DNA from: Celeribacter arenosi
GTDB lineage: Bacteria > Pseudomonadota > Alphaproteobacteria > Rhodobacterales > Rhodobacteraceae
Assembly (NCBI RefSeq): GCF_039539485.1
Contig: NZ_BAABDF010000007.1
Span: 620,001 to 684,000, forward strand
Direction of reading: 5' to 3'
DNA: 64,000 bases
Part shown: positions 25,795 to 34,990 of the stretch, in pieces
How positions within the stretch are numbered: position 1 is the first letter of the stretch
Layout: each line of letters begins with the position of its first letter
Translations under genes and position numbers: made by a program
The notes under the pieces: model-generated
What the model was told of the DNA's origin: nothing
The model's input: the letters and a program-made list of their open reading frames with translations, nothing else
Database searches by the model: none

Positions 25795-27270
25795 TCAGCG
25801 ATCATCAAAACTCTTGGCGATAAAAGTTGGCAAGTGATCGCCGAGACCCAGAACTTCTTCTTCCCGCTTGCCCCGTCCACCGCGCGAGCGCGAGGAATTG
25901 GACCGTTTGGTGTCACGGGTGTTCTCAGATGCAACGGGAGCTGCCTTTGGAGTTTCGGCCTGCGGCGCTTCCGCTACGGGCTGCTCATCCGATTTCGGTT
26001 CGCTCTTCTTTGCGTCCTGCGTCGGCTCCGCACGTTTACGGCTGCGTGAGCGTGACGCGCGTTTCGGTTTCTCTTCCGAGGTTACAGTCTCGGCGGCTTC
26101 AGGGATTTCCTTGCCGCCTTTGCGCGATGGATCATCGAGACGGGGGATCTCTTTGCCGATCAGGCTTTCGACCGCTGCAAAGTTCTTTTCGTCGCGGGGT
26201 TCGCAAATCATGATCGCTTTGCCGTCACGACCGGCGCGCCCTGTGCGACCAATACGGTGGACATAGTCCTCCGCGTGGCCCGGGACATCGAAATTGAACA
26301 CATGGGTGACAGAGGGCACATCAAGCCCGCGGGCAGCCACATCGGATGCCACCAGAATCTTCAGACGTCCTTCGCGGAACCCTTCCAGCGTCGCGTTGCG
26401 TTGGGATTGCTCCAGATCACCATGGATCGGTGCGGCGTCATAGCCGTGTTTCGTCAACGATTTCGCAACGATATCCACGTCGGTCTTACGGTTGCAGAAA
26501 ATGATTCCATTCGTGAGGGTCTCACCTTCGGCGTCGATCAACGCGCGCAAAACGGCCCGTTTTTCCGACCCTGCGCGTTCGCGGCGGGATGGTTTGAACA
26601 TCACCACATTCTGAGCGATATTTTCGCCCGATGTCGCCTGACGGGCAACCTCGATTTTGGCGGGTGCAGAGAGGAATGTGTTAGTGATCCGCTCGATTTC
26701 CGGCGCCATCGTGGCGGAGAAGAACAGCGTCTGGCGGGTAAACGGTGTGAGCGAGAAGATGCGTTCGATGTCGGGAATGAACCCCATGTCGAGCATCCGG
26801 TCAGCTTCGTCCACAACCATGATCTGAACGCCGGTCAAAAGCAGTTTGCCGCGCTCGAAATGGTCGAGCAGGCGACCGGGCGTCGCGATCAAAACGTCCA
26901 CGCCGCGGTCGATCAGTTGATCCTGTTCTTTGAACGATACGCCACCGATGAGTAGCGCCTTGGTGAGTTTCGAATACTTTGTGTAGGTGTCGAAGTTCTC
27001 GGCCACCTGCGCGGCAAGTTCGCGCGTCGGACATAGCACCAGCGAACGCGGCATCCGAGCGCGGGCACGTCCGCGGCTCAGAAGCGTGATCATCGGCAAT
27101 GTGAAGGAGGCGGTTTTACCTGTGCCGGTTTGTGCGATGCCCAGAACGTCACGGCCTTCCAGCGCGGCGGGAATTGCACCTGCCTGAATGGGGGTGGGGG
27201 TCTCATAGCCCGCGTCGGCGACGGCTTTGAGCACTTTGGGGTCGAGATTAAGATCGGTGAATTTGGTCAC
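25795..27270 (-). CDS. DEAD-box RNA helicase, RhlE-like
   Basis: ATP-dependent RNA helicase of 491 residues, probably in ribosome assembly or RNA decay. It has a Q motif (about 4-33), Walker A AQTGTGKT (46-53), PTRELA, DEAD at 154-157 (VDEADRMLDMGF, an RhlE-like form), SAT, and HRIGRTGR near 340. The C-terminal 95 residues are low-complexity, charged and rich in Arg/Ser, likely an RNA-binding tail. The start is GTG at 27270 with AAAGG upstream. It faces rnj across a shared terminator. Confidence 0.92.
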   Translation of the reverse strand: MTKFTDLNLDPKVLKAVADAGYETPTPIQAGAIPAALEGRDVLGIAQTGTGKTASFTLPMITLLSRGRARARMPRSLVLCPTRELAAQVAENFDTYTKYSKLTKALLIGGVSFKEQDQLIDRGVDVLIATPGRLLDHFERGKLLLTGVQIMVVDEADRMLDMGFIPDIERIFSLTPFTRQTLFFSATMAPEIERITNTFLSAPAKIEVARQATSGENIAQNVVMFKPSRRERAGSEKRAVLRALIDAEGETLTNGIIFCNRKTDVDIVAKSLTKHGYDAAPIHGDLEQSQRNATLEGFREGRLKILVASDVAARGLDVPSVTHVFNFDVPGHAEDYVHRIGRTGRAGRDGKAIMICEPRDEKNFAAVESLIGKEIPRLDDPSRKGGKEIPEAAETVTSEEKPKRASRSRSRKRAEPTQDAKKSEPKSDEQPVAEAPQAETPKAAPVASENTRDTKRSNSSRSRGGRGKREEEVLGLGDHLPTFIAKSFDDR

Positions 27271-27462
27271 ATGTTGCCTTTCGAGATGTGCAGCGTTGAA
27301 ACGGCCGCAATATCCCGCGCGGCCCGTCCGGCCGGATTGCCATGACGTCTTCGGCGGTTCTCATACGCCTCAGAGCCCAAAAGGTCAAGGAAAGCCGCAT
27401 GGAACAGTGTCCTGCGCGCCCGCGTTGATCTAGGCTGAAGTCAGTCGCAACAGGAGGATGAT

Positions 27463-27888
27463 ATGATCAAGAAATTCGGAAGCGCAAAGTGGTCCGGCGG
27501 TCTCAAAGACGGCAAGGGAAAGGTGAGCCTGGAAAGCGGCGCACTCAAGGACCAGCCATATGGTTTCAACACGCGTTTTGAAGACGGCGCGGGCACAAAC
27601 CCCGAGGAACTCGTCGGGGCGGCCCATGCGGCGTGTTTCTCAATGGCACTGTCAAATATTCTCGGGGAGAGCGGGATCACACCCGACAACATCGAAACCA
27701 GATCGACGATCCATCTGGAAATGTCGGGGGGGCCAAAGGTCGTCAAGGCGCATTTGGACGTCACCATTACGGCCACCGGCGACAAAGATGATATCTTAGA
27801 GGCCGCAAAGAAGGCCGAAAAAGGATGTCCCATTTCGCAACTGCTGAACTGTGACATTACGATGGACGCGCAGGTAACGACCGCCTGA
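27463..27888 (+). CDS. OsmC-family peroxiredoxin
   Basis: Thiol peroxidase for organic hydroperoxides, 141 residues. It has the two family cysteines, Cys58 in VGAAHAACFSMAL and Cys122 in KAEKGCPIS, and NPEELVGAAHAAC typical of OsmC rather than Ohr. AGGAGG precedes the ATG. It is transcribed divergently from the helicase across a 192-base gap in which I saw no clear operator, and it is followed by its own hairpin terminator. Confidence 0.93.
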   Translation: MIKKFGSAKWSGGLKDGKGKVSLESGALKDQPYGFNTRFEDGAGTNPEELVGAAHAACFSMALSNILGESGITPDNIETRSTIHLEMSGGPKVVKAHLDVTITATGDKDDILEAAKKAEKGCPISQLLNCDITMDAQVTTA

Positions 27889-27893
27889 CATGA

Positions 27894-27923
27894 AAAGCGG
27901 CCGCCAGAAATGGCGGCCGCTTT
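27894..27923. terminator. Bidirectional hairpin terminator between convergent genes
   Basis: A 13-base arm (27894-27906) pairs perfectly with 27911-27923 around a GAAA tetraloop. A-rich and T-rich flanks serve both strands, though the T run on the plus strand is short. It lies between the OsmC gene and the convergent VPLPA-CTERM gene. Confidence 0.8.
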
Positions 27924-27944
27924 GATTATGTTTAGTGCGCTCGC

Positions 27945-28790
27945 TTAGGCTTTGCGACGTTTGCGTCCGATGATCCCAAGTGCGGCGAGGCCAGACAGGA
28001 TCAACGGGAAACCAGCGGGCAGTGGTACGACCGGCGTGTCCAGATGATCGTCCGGGTCTTCGTCAGGTGCGATGTAGGTTCCGAAGTTCGCGGAAATATA
28101 CGGTATCGCACCAGAGGCAGGCGACGAATGGCCAAAATGATAGCGCATATCGACGCCGTTGGGTTGGATACCGAGCGAAACGTGACCCACAGAATGGCCC
28201 TGTGCCCAGAGTTGGGTCGGATCAAGTCCATCGAGCAGTTCAGACGTTGGATCCCAGTCATTCACGGCCTGTGAATGGCTGCCTTCAATCGGATCGAAAC
28301 CGAGAGCCGACAGGATTGGGTTCGCGTTTTGGGTCCAGGTTGGATTGTGGTCCGTGCCGATCCAGAGCCCGCCACCATACCGGTCAAACGCATTGGCAAC
28401 GTTATTGATCAATTGCCATTCAACCGATTTGAGATCCGGAGTGGTGTTGTTCAGACCGTAGGAGCGAGAGTCCTGCACAATGCTATTGTGCGTGCTGTAG
28501 AAACTCGCGACAGCGTCAATGTCGGTTTGGTTGATATAGCGACTGGATGTCAGGTCATAAAAGAAAACCTGATCGTAGGCGGCGCTACCGAGCGCGCTCG
28601 CGAGCGCACCACCGGTTCTCGCGTCTACCTGATCGACCGTATGGCCGTTACTCTCAAGAGTGGTCTCCATTTCATTGTAGGTTGTCGGACCGTAGTCAAA
28701 CGTTGCGAGAAGTATGGTTCCCGCTTGTGCGGTAAAGCTGGAGCCTAGGCACACGCCCGCAGCAGCCAGCAACTTAACAGCTGTACTCAT
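27945..28790 (-). CDS. Secreted protein with VPLPA-CTERM sorting signal, function unknown
   Basis: A 281-residue precursor. ATG 28790 gives a signal peptide ending TAQA (about residue 23) and has GAGGGT upstream, so an upstream in-frame start at 28841 is rejected. The C-terminus has the sorting layout VPLPAGFPLILSGLAALG, then basic GRKRRKA: PEP-CTERM-like motif, membrane helix, Arg/Lys cluster, processed by an exosortase/archaeosortase-type enzyme. The middle part, rich in Asp, Asn and Tyr (ILLATFDYGPTTYNEM, WIGTDHNPTWTQNANPIL, GHVSLG), is not a family I recognise. No exosortase gene lies in the window. Confidence 0.8.
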   Translation of the reverse strand: MSTAVKLLAAAGVCLGSSFTAQAGTILLATFDYGPTTYNEMETTLESNGHTVDQVDARTGGALASALGSAAYDQVFFYDLTSSRYINQTDIDAVASFYSTHNSIVQDSRSYGLNNTTPDLKSVEWQLINNVANAFDRYGGGLWIGTDHNPTWTQNANPILSALGFDPIEGSHSQAVNDWDPTSELLDGLDPTQLWAQGHSVGHVSLGIQPNGVDMRYHFGHSSPASGAIPYISANFGTYIAPDEDPDDHLDTPVVPLPAGFPLILSGLAALGIIGRKRRKA

Positions 28791-28988
28791 TGTATTACCC
28801 TCATTAACCAAACTATGCAGTCGATTACGTACCGAATGCACTGGGGATGAGTGTGAATTGAACAGAACTCATTTAGCCCCTTCCCCTACGTAAGGTTACC
28901 AGAAAATCGCTAAATTTGGAACATGTCTGTCTGAATGCGCGGATTGCGACTTACACGGATCGAGGCGTTCTTCATGTTGAGGTCACAT

Positions 28989-29016
28989 AAAAAACCGGCA
29001 CCATATTTGGTGCCGG
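28989..29016 (-). terminator. Rho-independent terminator of prfC
   Basis: CCGGCACCA (28995-29003) pairs perfectly with TGGTGCCGG (29008-29016). On the minus strand the stem is followed by TTTTTT (28989-28994). It lies 32 bases after the prfC stop. Confidence 0.9.
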
Positions 29017-29047
29017 CCATCCCTGTGCATCGATCAAAGTAACGCGT

Positions 29048-30655
29048 TCAGATCATCATTTCTTTGGTGGCCGACAGTTTGATTCCCGCATAATCGCGTT
29101 CGATGCGATCGATGTCCCATTGCAAACGTGTCAGGAAAACCGGATCGCCGTCGTGGTCGTATGAGATGTGTTGCGTGTTGGCTTTGACCAGTTGATCGAT
29201 CTGGTCTTGGGGTCCACTGACCCATCGCGCCGAGGTGAATTGGGAGGCGTCAAAGCGGACGGGCAGCCCGTATTCCAACTCGATGCGCGATGCGAGAACT
29301 TCGAATTGAAGCGCGCCCACAACGCCCACAATAAAACCGGAGCCGATCGCGGGTTTGAACACCTTTGCCGCGCCTTCTTCGGCAAACTGCATCAACGCCT
29401 TTTCAAGGTGCTTTGCTTTCATCGGATCGCCTGCACGCACCCCTTGCAAAAGTTCAGGGGCAAACGAGGGAATGCCGGTTACGCGCACTTCTTCGCCCTC
29501 GGTCAACGTGTCGCCAATGCGCAATTGACCGTGGTTGGGAATGCCGATGATGTCGCCGGCCCATGCTTCTTCGGCCAACTCACGGTCAGCGGCAAGAAAC
29601 AGGACAGGGTTCGAAATTGTCATGGTCTTTTTGGAGCGCACATGGGTCAGCTTCATGCCGCGGGTAAAATGGCCGGACGCGAGGCGCACGAATGCCACGC
29701 GGTCGCGGTGTTTGGGGTCCATATTGGCCTGCACTTTGAACACAAACCCCATAACCTTCTTCTCATCGGCCGCGATGGGGCGGGGTTGGGCGTCCTGTGG
29801 CTGTGGTTCGGGCCCATATTCCGCGATACCATCCATCAGCTCTTTGACGCCAAAGGAGTTGATCGCAGATCCGAACCAGATTGGCGTCAGAGTGCCTTCT
29901 AGAAACGCGTTATGATCCAAGGGGGGCAGCAGTTCGCGGGCCATCTCGACTTCTTCACGCAGTTTTTCGAGAAGATGCGGTGGGATGAGGTCGTTGAGCT
30001 TCGGGTCGTCCAGCCCGTCGATTTTGACGGTTTCGGCGACCCGGTTCCGGTCGGCCCGATCCATGAGCTCCAGCCGGTTATGCAGCATGTCGTAGCACCC
30101 CAGAAAATCACGTCCCACCCCGATTGGCCAACTGGCGGGCGTGACGTCGATGGCGAGGTTTTCCTGAATCTCGTCGATGATATCGAAGGTATCGCGGCTC
30201 TCACGGTCCATCTTGTTACAGAAGGTGAGAATGGGCAGGTCACGCAGGCGGCAAACCTCGAACAGTTTCTGGGTCTGGCTTTCCACGCCTTTGGCGCCAT
30301 CGATCACCATGATCGCCGCATCTACCGCCGTCAGCGTGCGATAGGTATCCTCGGAGAAATCCGAGTGGCCGGGGGTGTCGACGAGGTTGAAGCGAAACGG
30401 ACCGAAGTCGAATGACATCGCAGAGGCCGACACGGAAATCCCTCGATCCTTTTCCATCTGCATGAAGTCGGAGCGTGTGCGCCGTGCTTCGCCTTTTGCG
30501 CGCACCTGACCAGCCATCTGAATGGCGCCACCATAAAGGAGGAATTTCTCCGTCAGCGTCGTTTTACCGGCGTCCGGGTGAGAAATAATCGCGAAGGTAC
30601 GGCGTCGCGCGATTTCGGGCGGCAGGGCGGGGGCATTAGAGGCGTGATCCAACAT
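29048..30655 (-). CDS. prfC: Peptide chain release factor 3
   Basis: GTPase that recycles release factors 1 and 2 after peptide release. From ATG 30655 it has 535 residues. G1 is SHPDAGKTT (25-33), G3 DTPGHSDF, G4 NKMDRE. The domain order is that of RF3, as in the E. coli protein. A TTG at 30691 would add 12 residues but has no better ribosome site, and the family usually starts near residue 1 of this choice. The Hint-protein gene lies 57 bases upstream on the same strand. Confidence 0.95.
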   Translation of the reverse strand: MLDHASNAPALPPEIARRRTFAIISHPDAGKTTLTEKFLLYGGAIQMAGQVRAKGEARRTRSDFMQMEKDRGISVSASAMSFDFGPFRFNLVDTPGHSDFSEDTYRTLTAVDAAIMVIDGAKGVESQTQKLFEVCRLRDLPILTFCNKMDRESRDTFDIIDEIQENLAIDVTPASWPIGVGRDFLGCYDMLHNRLELMDRADRNRVAETVKIDGLDDPKLNDLIPPHLLEKLREEVEMARELLPPLDHNAFLEGTLTPIWFGSAINSFGVKELMDGIAEYGPEPQPQDAQPRPIAADEKKVMGFVFKVQANMDPKHRDRVAFVRLASGHFTRGMKLTHVRSKKTMTISNPVLFLAADRELAEEAWAGDIIGIPNHGQLRIGDTLTEGEEVRVTGIPSFAPELLQGVRAGDPMKAKHLEKALMQFAEEGAAKVFKPAIGSGFIVGVVGALQFEVLASRIELEYGLPVRFDASQFTSARWVSGPQDQIDQLVKANTQHISYDHDGDPVFLTRLQWDIDRIERDYAGIKLSATKEMMI

Positions 30656-30712
30656 GGCCGCGATATAGCCCGCAGCAGGCAAGGGCGGCAACGGGAAACG
30701 TGTGTTGGCCGA

Positions 30713-31819
30713 CTATCCGCGGCTCGCAGCGCGCAATATGTCGGTAGCCGTCTCAGGCGAAAGCTCTCCATCGACGATTTCGACTGCGCGCCGTGTGCCG
30801 CCTTTGGGTCCGCTAGAATGCGCCGGATCGAGGCGTGCACTCACTTCGGCGGGGAGAAACGGGCGAATGCGGCTATCCACAAACATGCTTTCGGCGGCAA
30901 TGCCCTCGGCGTAGATGATTTCGTGATTGTCGAAAAGGAGCTGGAAGTAGTCCACAAAACCGCCGTCCGACTGCACCACGTCACGCCCGTTGACCAACAG
31001 GCCAGCCTTGACCAGAATTTCGGCGCGCCCTGCGTTCAATTTGTCGCTGCGTTGATAGATGAACAGACGGTGGTTGGGCGATAGCACCAGATCGTGGGCA
31101 TTATTCAACGTCCCCTGCCGGATCACGATCGGGGCAAGGGCGCCGGTCGCGCGCACTGTTTGCTGGCCGATCCACTGAATTTTCTGCGCGCCGTGATAGC
31201 GCGTCAGGACGCGATCACCGACGTTCAGGTCCTCAATCCGTGTCTGGATTCCGTCGGCCATAGTGATGTGGGTGCCGCGCGTGAAGGCGACATAGGCGAT
31301 TTCGGCCAGCCGTGCGCGCGCGTTTTCCGTATCGATGTCCACAAGGGTATAGTCGGTTTCCTCGCTGACTTCGCTCAATGGGAGAAAGTAGCAGTTTTCC
31401 ACATGGCCCTCGTCGTCGGTCTCAATCACCACGAGCGCCTCTAGACTGCCGCCGCGTTCGGACATGAACGTCACGCAGCTGTCAAAGAACAGGCGTGCTT
31501 TTGCGGTCCCTACATCAGAATCATTGGCCACATAGAGCTGGTCATCCCCGACCTCGATGGAGAGGCGCGCGCGCTCTGCATCGCTGGAAAGTTGGTAGAC
31601 ATCCGCCAGTTCGAGATCGGGGGCCGGACCAATAGGGTCGGTGCGGTTGACGCCATGCGTCACCCGAAAACTCTGCGCATCGAAAACGCCCACACTCTGC
31701 TTGGGCAAATCAGGTGTTTTTTGATCCGGTGTCGCATTCGGGTCGATCGTCACGCCGTCGTGCTCCTGTTGCAGCTGCTTTGCGTCTTCAGTGTACCCAA
31801 AAACTATCAAGATCAACAT
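30713..31819 (-). CDS. Hint-domain (Hedgehog/intein-like) protein with altered nucleophile position
   Basis: A 368-residue protein. The C-terminal half starts with a Hint-type block, AFTRGTHITMADGIQTRIED (178-197), then LNVGDRVLTR, and has the second block LSPNHRLFIY with His250. The position that is Cys or Ser in self-splicing Hint domains is Ala178 here, so autoprocessing looks unlikely. The N-terminal half (GDDQLYVANDSDVGTAKARL, SVGVFDAQSFRVTHG) looks like a beta-rich extracellular domain; no clear signal peptide is seen, only a short hydrophobic start (MLILIVFGYT). Similar Hint_2 proteins are frequent in roseobacters, often with repeat-rich secreted proteins. Function unknown. Confidence 0.75.
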   Translation of the reverse strand: MLILIVFGYTEDAKQLQQEHDGVTIDPNATPDQKTPDLPKQSVGVFDAQSFRVTHGVNRTDPIGPAPDLELADVYQLSSDAERARLSIEVGDDQLYVANDSDVGTAKARLFFDSCVTFMSERGGSLEALVVIETDDEGHVENCYFLPLSEVSEETDYTLVDIDTENARARLAEIAYVAFTRGTHITMADGIQTRIEDLNVGDRVLTRYHGAQKIQWIGQQTVRATGALAPIVIRQGTLNNAHDLVLSPNHRLFIYQRSDKLNAGRAEILVKAGLLVNGRDVVQSDGGFVDYFQLLFDNHEIIYAEGIAAESMFVDSRIRPFLPAEVSARLDPAHSSGPKGGTRRAVEIVDGELSPETATDILRAASRG

Positions 31820-31967
31820 AGGATCTCGGGAAATGCATGCACGTTGCGGTTTTTGTCTATCTGTAGGAAATCACGGCAGAATTGACTGTTTCGAAAAATC
31901 CGGAGAACGGAAACGTGACATGCCTCGCGGGGCGTCATAAAAGAGTGCGTCACGCAAAGGAGAGACC

Positions 31968-32747
31968 ATGGACCTCGGCATCAAAGGAAAGCGCGCGCTT
32001 GTCTGCGCATCGTCAAAAGGATTGGGGCGCGGGTGCGCCGAAGCCCTCGCAGAAGCGGGCGTCGATTTGGTCATGAATGCGCGCACCGCCGAGACACTCG
32101 AAGAGACGGCAGCGCATATCCGCGAAACCTATGGTGTGCAGGTAACGGCCGTCGCCGCCGATATCACAACCGACGAGGGCCGTGAAAAGGTCCTCGCTGC
32201 GGCTGGTCATATCGACATTCTCGTCACCAACGCCGGTGGACCGCCCCCGGGCCAATGGATCGATTGGGATCGCGATGATTTCATGGCCGCAATCGATGCC
32301 AACATGCTCGCCCCCATCGCGCTAATGAAGGCTCTGTTGCCATCGATGATGGAGCAGGGATGGGGACGTGTGGTCAACATCACATCGGTTTCCGTCAAGG
32401 CGCCGATCCCGCAACTCGGCCTTTCGAATGCGGCGCGCGCCGGTCTTACCGGCTATGTCGCAGGAACGGCCCGGCAGGTGGCCCCTCATGGCGTGACCAT
32501 CAACAATCTTTTGCCGGGTATTCACGCAACTGACCGTGCCGTTGCGCTCGACACAGGCGTCGTAAAGGCACAGGGCATTTCCATGGAAGATGCGCAGAAA
32601 CAGCGTGAAGCCACGATACCGGCGCGCAGATATGGCACGCCTATGGAGTTCGGCCGCACCTGTGCATTCATGTGCTCAGAACACGCCGGCTTCATGGTCG
32701 GCCAGAACATCCTGCTCGACGGTGGCGCGACCAACACGGTGATGTGA
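31968..32747 (+). CDS. SDR-family protein lacking the canonical YxxxK
   Basis: Rossmann-fold short-chain dehydrogenase/reductase of 259 residues. The dinucleotide-binding site is CASSKGLGRG (13-22), with NAGG at 88-91 and the active-site-region serine Ser140 (NITSVSV). Where Tyr and Lys are expected the sequence reads SNAARAG (153-159), giving Ser153 and Arg157. AAGGAGAG precedes ATG 31968. A paralogous SDR subfamily with this substitution exists in bacteria as far as I recall, so this need not be a dead enzyme, but the usual mechanism is not available. Substrate unknown. Confidence 0.8.
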   Translation: MDLGIKGKRALVCASSKGLGRGCAEALAEAGVDLVMNARTAETLEETAAHIRETYGVQVTAVAADITTDEGREKVLAAAGHIDILVTNAGGPPPGQWIDWDRDDFMAAIDANMLAPIALMKALLPSMMEQGWGRVVNITSVSVKAPIPQLGLSNAARAGLTGYVAGTARQVAPHGVTINNLLPGIHATDRAVALDTGVVKAQGISMEDAQKQREATIPARRYGTPMEFGRTCAFMCSEHAGFMVGQNILLDGGATNTVM

Positions 32748-32809
32748 TCCCTCTGTGAAAACCCGATGCGTTATGGGGGAGCAGACAAAATCAAGGGAAA
32801 GGACGCGCT

Positions 32810-33850
32810 ATGAACCACGTGTCGGTGCAAGACTACTATGGACGCGTCCTGCAAGGGTCTTCGGACCTCAAAACCAACGCATGCTGCACGCCCGATGATA
32901 TGCCCGACTACGTCAAGGCGGTGCTCTCAAAGGTGCACGATGAGGTTCTGACGCGTTACTACGGCTGCGGGTTGATCGCCCCCTTGGCTCTGGAAGGGGC
33001 CACTGTTCTGGATCTCGGGTGCGGCGCCGGACGCGATGTCTATGCGCTCTCACAGTTGGTCGGCGAAAACGGTCGCGTGATTGGCGTGGATATGACCGAG
33101 GAACAACTCGCCATCGCCAATGCGCACCGCGACTGGCATGCCGAGCGGTTCGGGCATGCGGAGTCCAATGTCGCGTTTCATCAAGGTTATATCGAAGAGC
33201 TCGACAAGCTACCTTTGCAGGACAACAGCGTCGATGTGATCGTGTCCAACTGCGTCCTGAACCTCGCCATGGACAAAGCCGCCGTGCTCGAACACGCCTT
33301 TCGCCTGCTCAAACCCGGGGGAGAGATGTATTTTTCCGACATCTACGCCGACCGGCGCATACCCGAAGACCTCCGGCAGGATCCGATCCTTTACGGCGAA
33401 TGCCTCTCCGGAGCGCTCTATGTGAATGATTTTGAACACATGGCGCGCATAGCGGGGTTCGGCGATCCGCGTCTCGTGTCGCATCGCCCGCTCGAAATCG
33501 AAAACCGCGAACTAGAGGAGCGGGTTGCACCGATCAATTTCACTTCCGCGACATATCGGCTCTTCAAACTGGAACTGGAACCCGACTGCGAAGACTACGG
33601 CCAGGCCGTGATCTACAAGGGGTCCATCCCTCACGCGCCACATGACTTTGATCTGGACGGCCACCATCACATCGAAACCGGCAAGGTGTATCCCGTCTGT
33701 GGAAACACGTGGAAAATGCTCCACGATACCCGCTTTGCCGTGCATTTCGACTTTATTGGGTCCTTTGACACCCATTATGGAATTTTCGCGGGATGTGGCG
33801 GGATCGAACAGTTTGGCGATGCCGCGGGCAATGCCGACTGTGGTTGCTAA
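32810..33850 (+). CDS. arsM: ArsM-like arsenite S-adenosylmethionine methyltransferase
   Basis: Predicted to methylate As(III), turning arsenite into methylated or volatile arsenic. The 346-residue protein has the SAM motif VLDLGCGAGRDVYALSQLVG (67 on). Its cysteines match the ArsM set: Cys25/Cys26 (NACC), Cys148 (SNCVLNL) and Cys198 (GECLSGA). The C-terminal extension ends in GCGGIEQFG and NADCGC, Cys-rich and a possible extra metalloid site. AAGGAC lies before the ATG. No arsR, arsB or arsC is adjacent. Other ArsM-type or sterol-like methyltransferases are the main alternatives. Confidence 0.8.
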   Translation: MNHVSVQDYYGRVLQGSSDLKTNACCTPDDMPDYVKAVLSKVHDEVLTRYYGCGLIAPLALEGATVLDLGCGAGRDVYALSQLVGENGRVIGVDMTEEQLAIANAHRDWHAERFGHAESNVAFHQGYIEELDKLPLQDNSVDVIVSNCVLNLAMDKAAVLEHAFRLLKPGGEMYFSDIYADRRIPEDLRQDPILYGECLSGALYVNDFEHMARIAGFGDPRLVSHRPLEIENRELEERVAPINFTSATYRLFKLELEPDCEDYGQAVIYKGSIPHAPHDFDLDGHHHIETGKVYPVCGNTWKMLHDTRFAVHFDFIGSFDTHYGIFAGCGGIEQFGDAAGNADCGC

Positions 33851-33874
33851 ACAAAAGCCCCGCTGATACGACGC

Positions 33875-34990
33875 GTGAAACCAAGTCTTTCTATCGGATA
33901 CCGTGTGACCGACGCCCGTCTTGAACTTCGCAACATCTGCCGCCGATTTGGCGGTCGGGAGGTCGTGAGTGACCTGTCGCTAAAGGTGATGCCGGGGCAG
34001 GTGACATGCCTTTTGGGGCCATCAGGGTGCGGAAAATCCACGACGCTGCGCATCATCGCGGGCGTGGATATGCAGGACGCGGGTGAAATCTACGTCGACG
34101 GAAATCTCGTATGCGACACCGTTTTCCGTGTCCCGCCAGAGCAACGCTCGATCGGATTGATGTTTCAGGATTTTGCCCTTTTCCCGCATCTCTCGGTGCA
34201 GGAAAACGTAGGTTTCGGCCTAAAGGTGCACAAATCCGACAAAGCGAACCGGGTGGATGATCTGCTCGACAAGGTCGGTTTGAAGCACTTCAAAGACAAG
34301 TATCCCCATGAACTTTCGGGGGGCGAACAGCAACGTGTCGCGCTCGCGCGCGCTCTTGCACCAAAACCTTCGATCATGTTGATGGACGAACCTTTTTCCG
34401 GCCTCGACGACCGGCTAAAGGACGATATTCGCGATAGCACGCTCGACCTGCTGAAAGAAGAAGGCACAGCAGTCCTTCTCGTCACGCATGAGCCGCATGA
34501 GGCGATGCGTATGGCTGATGAGATCGCGTTGATGCGCGACGGGCGCATCGTGCAGCAGGGCGCACCCTACAACATCTACAACGCGCCAGTGGATCGCAAA
34601 GCCGCGGCATTTTTCAGCGATGTGAACGTCATCCGTGGCACGGTTGAAGGTGCGCTGGTCTCGACGCCATTTGGTGAATTTCTCTGCCCTGGCCGCCCCG
34701 ATGGCACCGAGGTGGAAATCGTCATTCGCCCCCAACACCTTCGCATCGATTTTGACCGCGACGGCCGCGGGCCGCACCCGACGCCTCAGGACGGAACGCC
34801 CGCGCGCGGCGTGGTTCAGCGCGCGCGGTTTATGGGGCGTGAAAGCCTCGTGGAGTTTCGCATGGATTTCGACAATTCGATCCTGCGCGCAACCGTGCCA
34901 TCGGTATTCCTGCCAAAGCCGGGAACACCGATGTGGCTGATGTTGCGCCGCGAAAGATGCTTTGTCTTCCCCGTTCCCTCAAAGGTTTGA
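33875..34990 (+). CDS. ABC transporter ATPase, FbpC-like (ferric iron/CUT1-type), orphan
   Basis: A 371-residue ATPase. Walker A is GPSGCGKST (48-56), signature LSGGEQQRVALARAL, Walker B LMDEPFSGLD, then HEPHEAMRMADEIAL. About 90 residues of C-terminal TOBE-type domain follow, typical of Fe3+ and sugar importers. The start is GTG at 33875; GTG at 33905 is an equally weak alternative, and no strong ribosome site was found for either. There is no permease or binding-protein gene beside it, so it must serve a transporter encoded elsewhere. The last 12 bases overlap the end of the convergent regulator gene. Confidence 0.85.
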   Translation: MKPSLSIGYRVTDARLELRNICRRFGGREVVSDLSLKVMPGQVTCLLGPSGCGKSTTLRIIAGVDMQDAGEIYVDGNLVCDTVFRVPPEQRSIGLMFQDFALFPHLSVQENVGFGLKVHKSDKANRVDDLLDKVGLKHFKDKYPHELSGGEQQRVALARALAPKPSIMLMDEPFSGLDDRLKDDIRDSTLDLLKEEGTAVLLVTHEPHEAMRMADEIALMRDGRIVQQGAPYNIYNAPVDRKAAAFFSDVNVIRGTVEGALVSTPFGEFLCPGRPDGTEVEIVIRPQHLRIDFDRDGRGPHPTPQDGTPARGVVQRARFMGRESLVEFRMDFDNSILRATVPSVFLPKPGTPMWLMLRRERCFVFPVPSKV

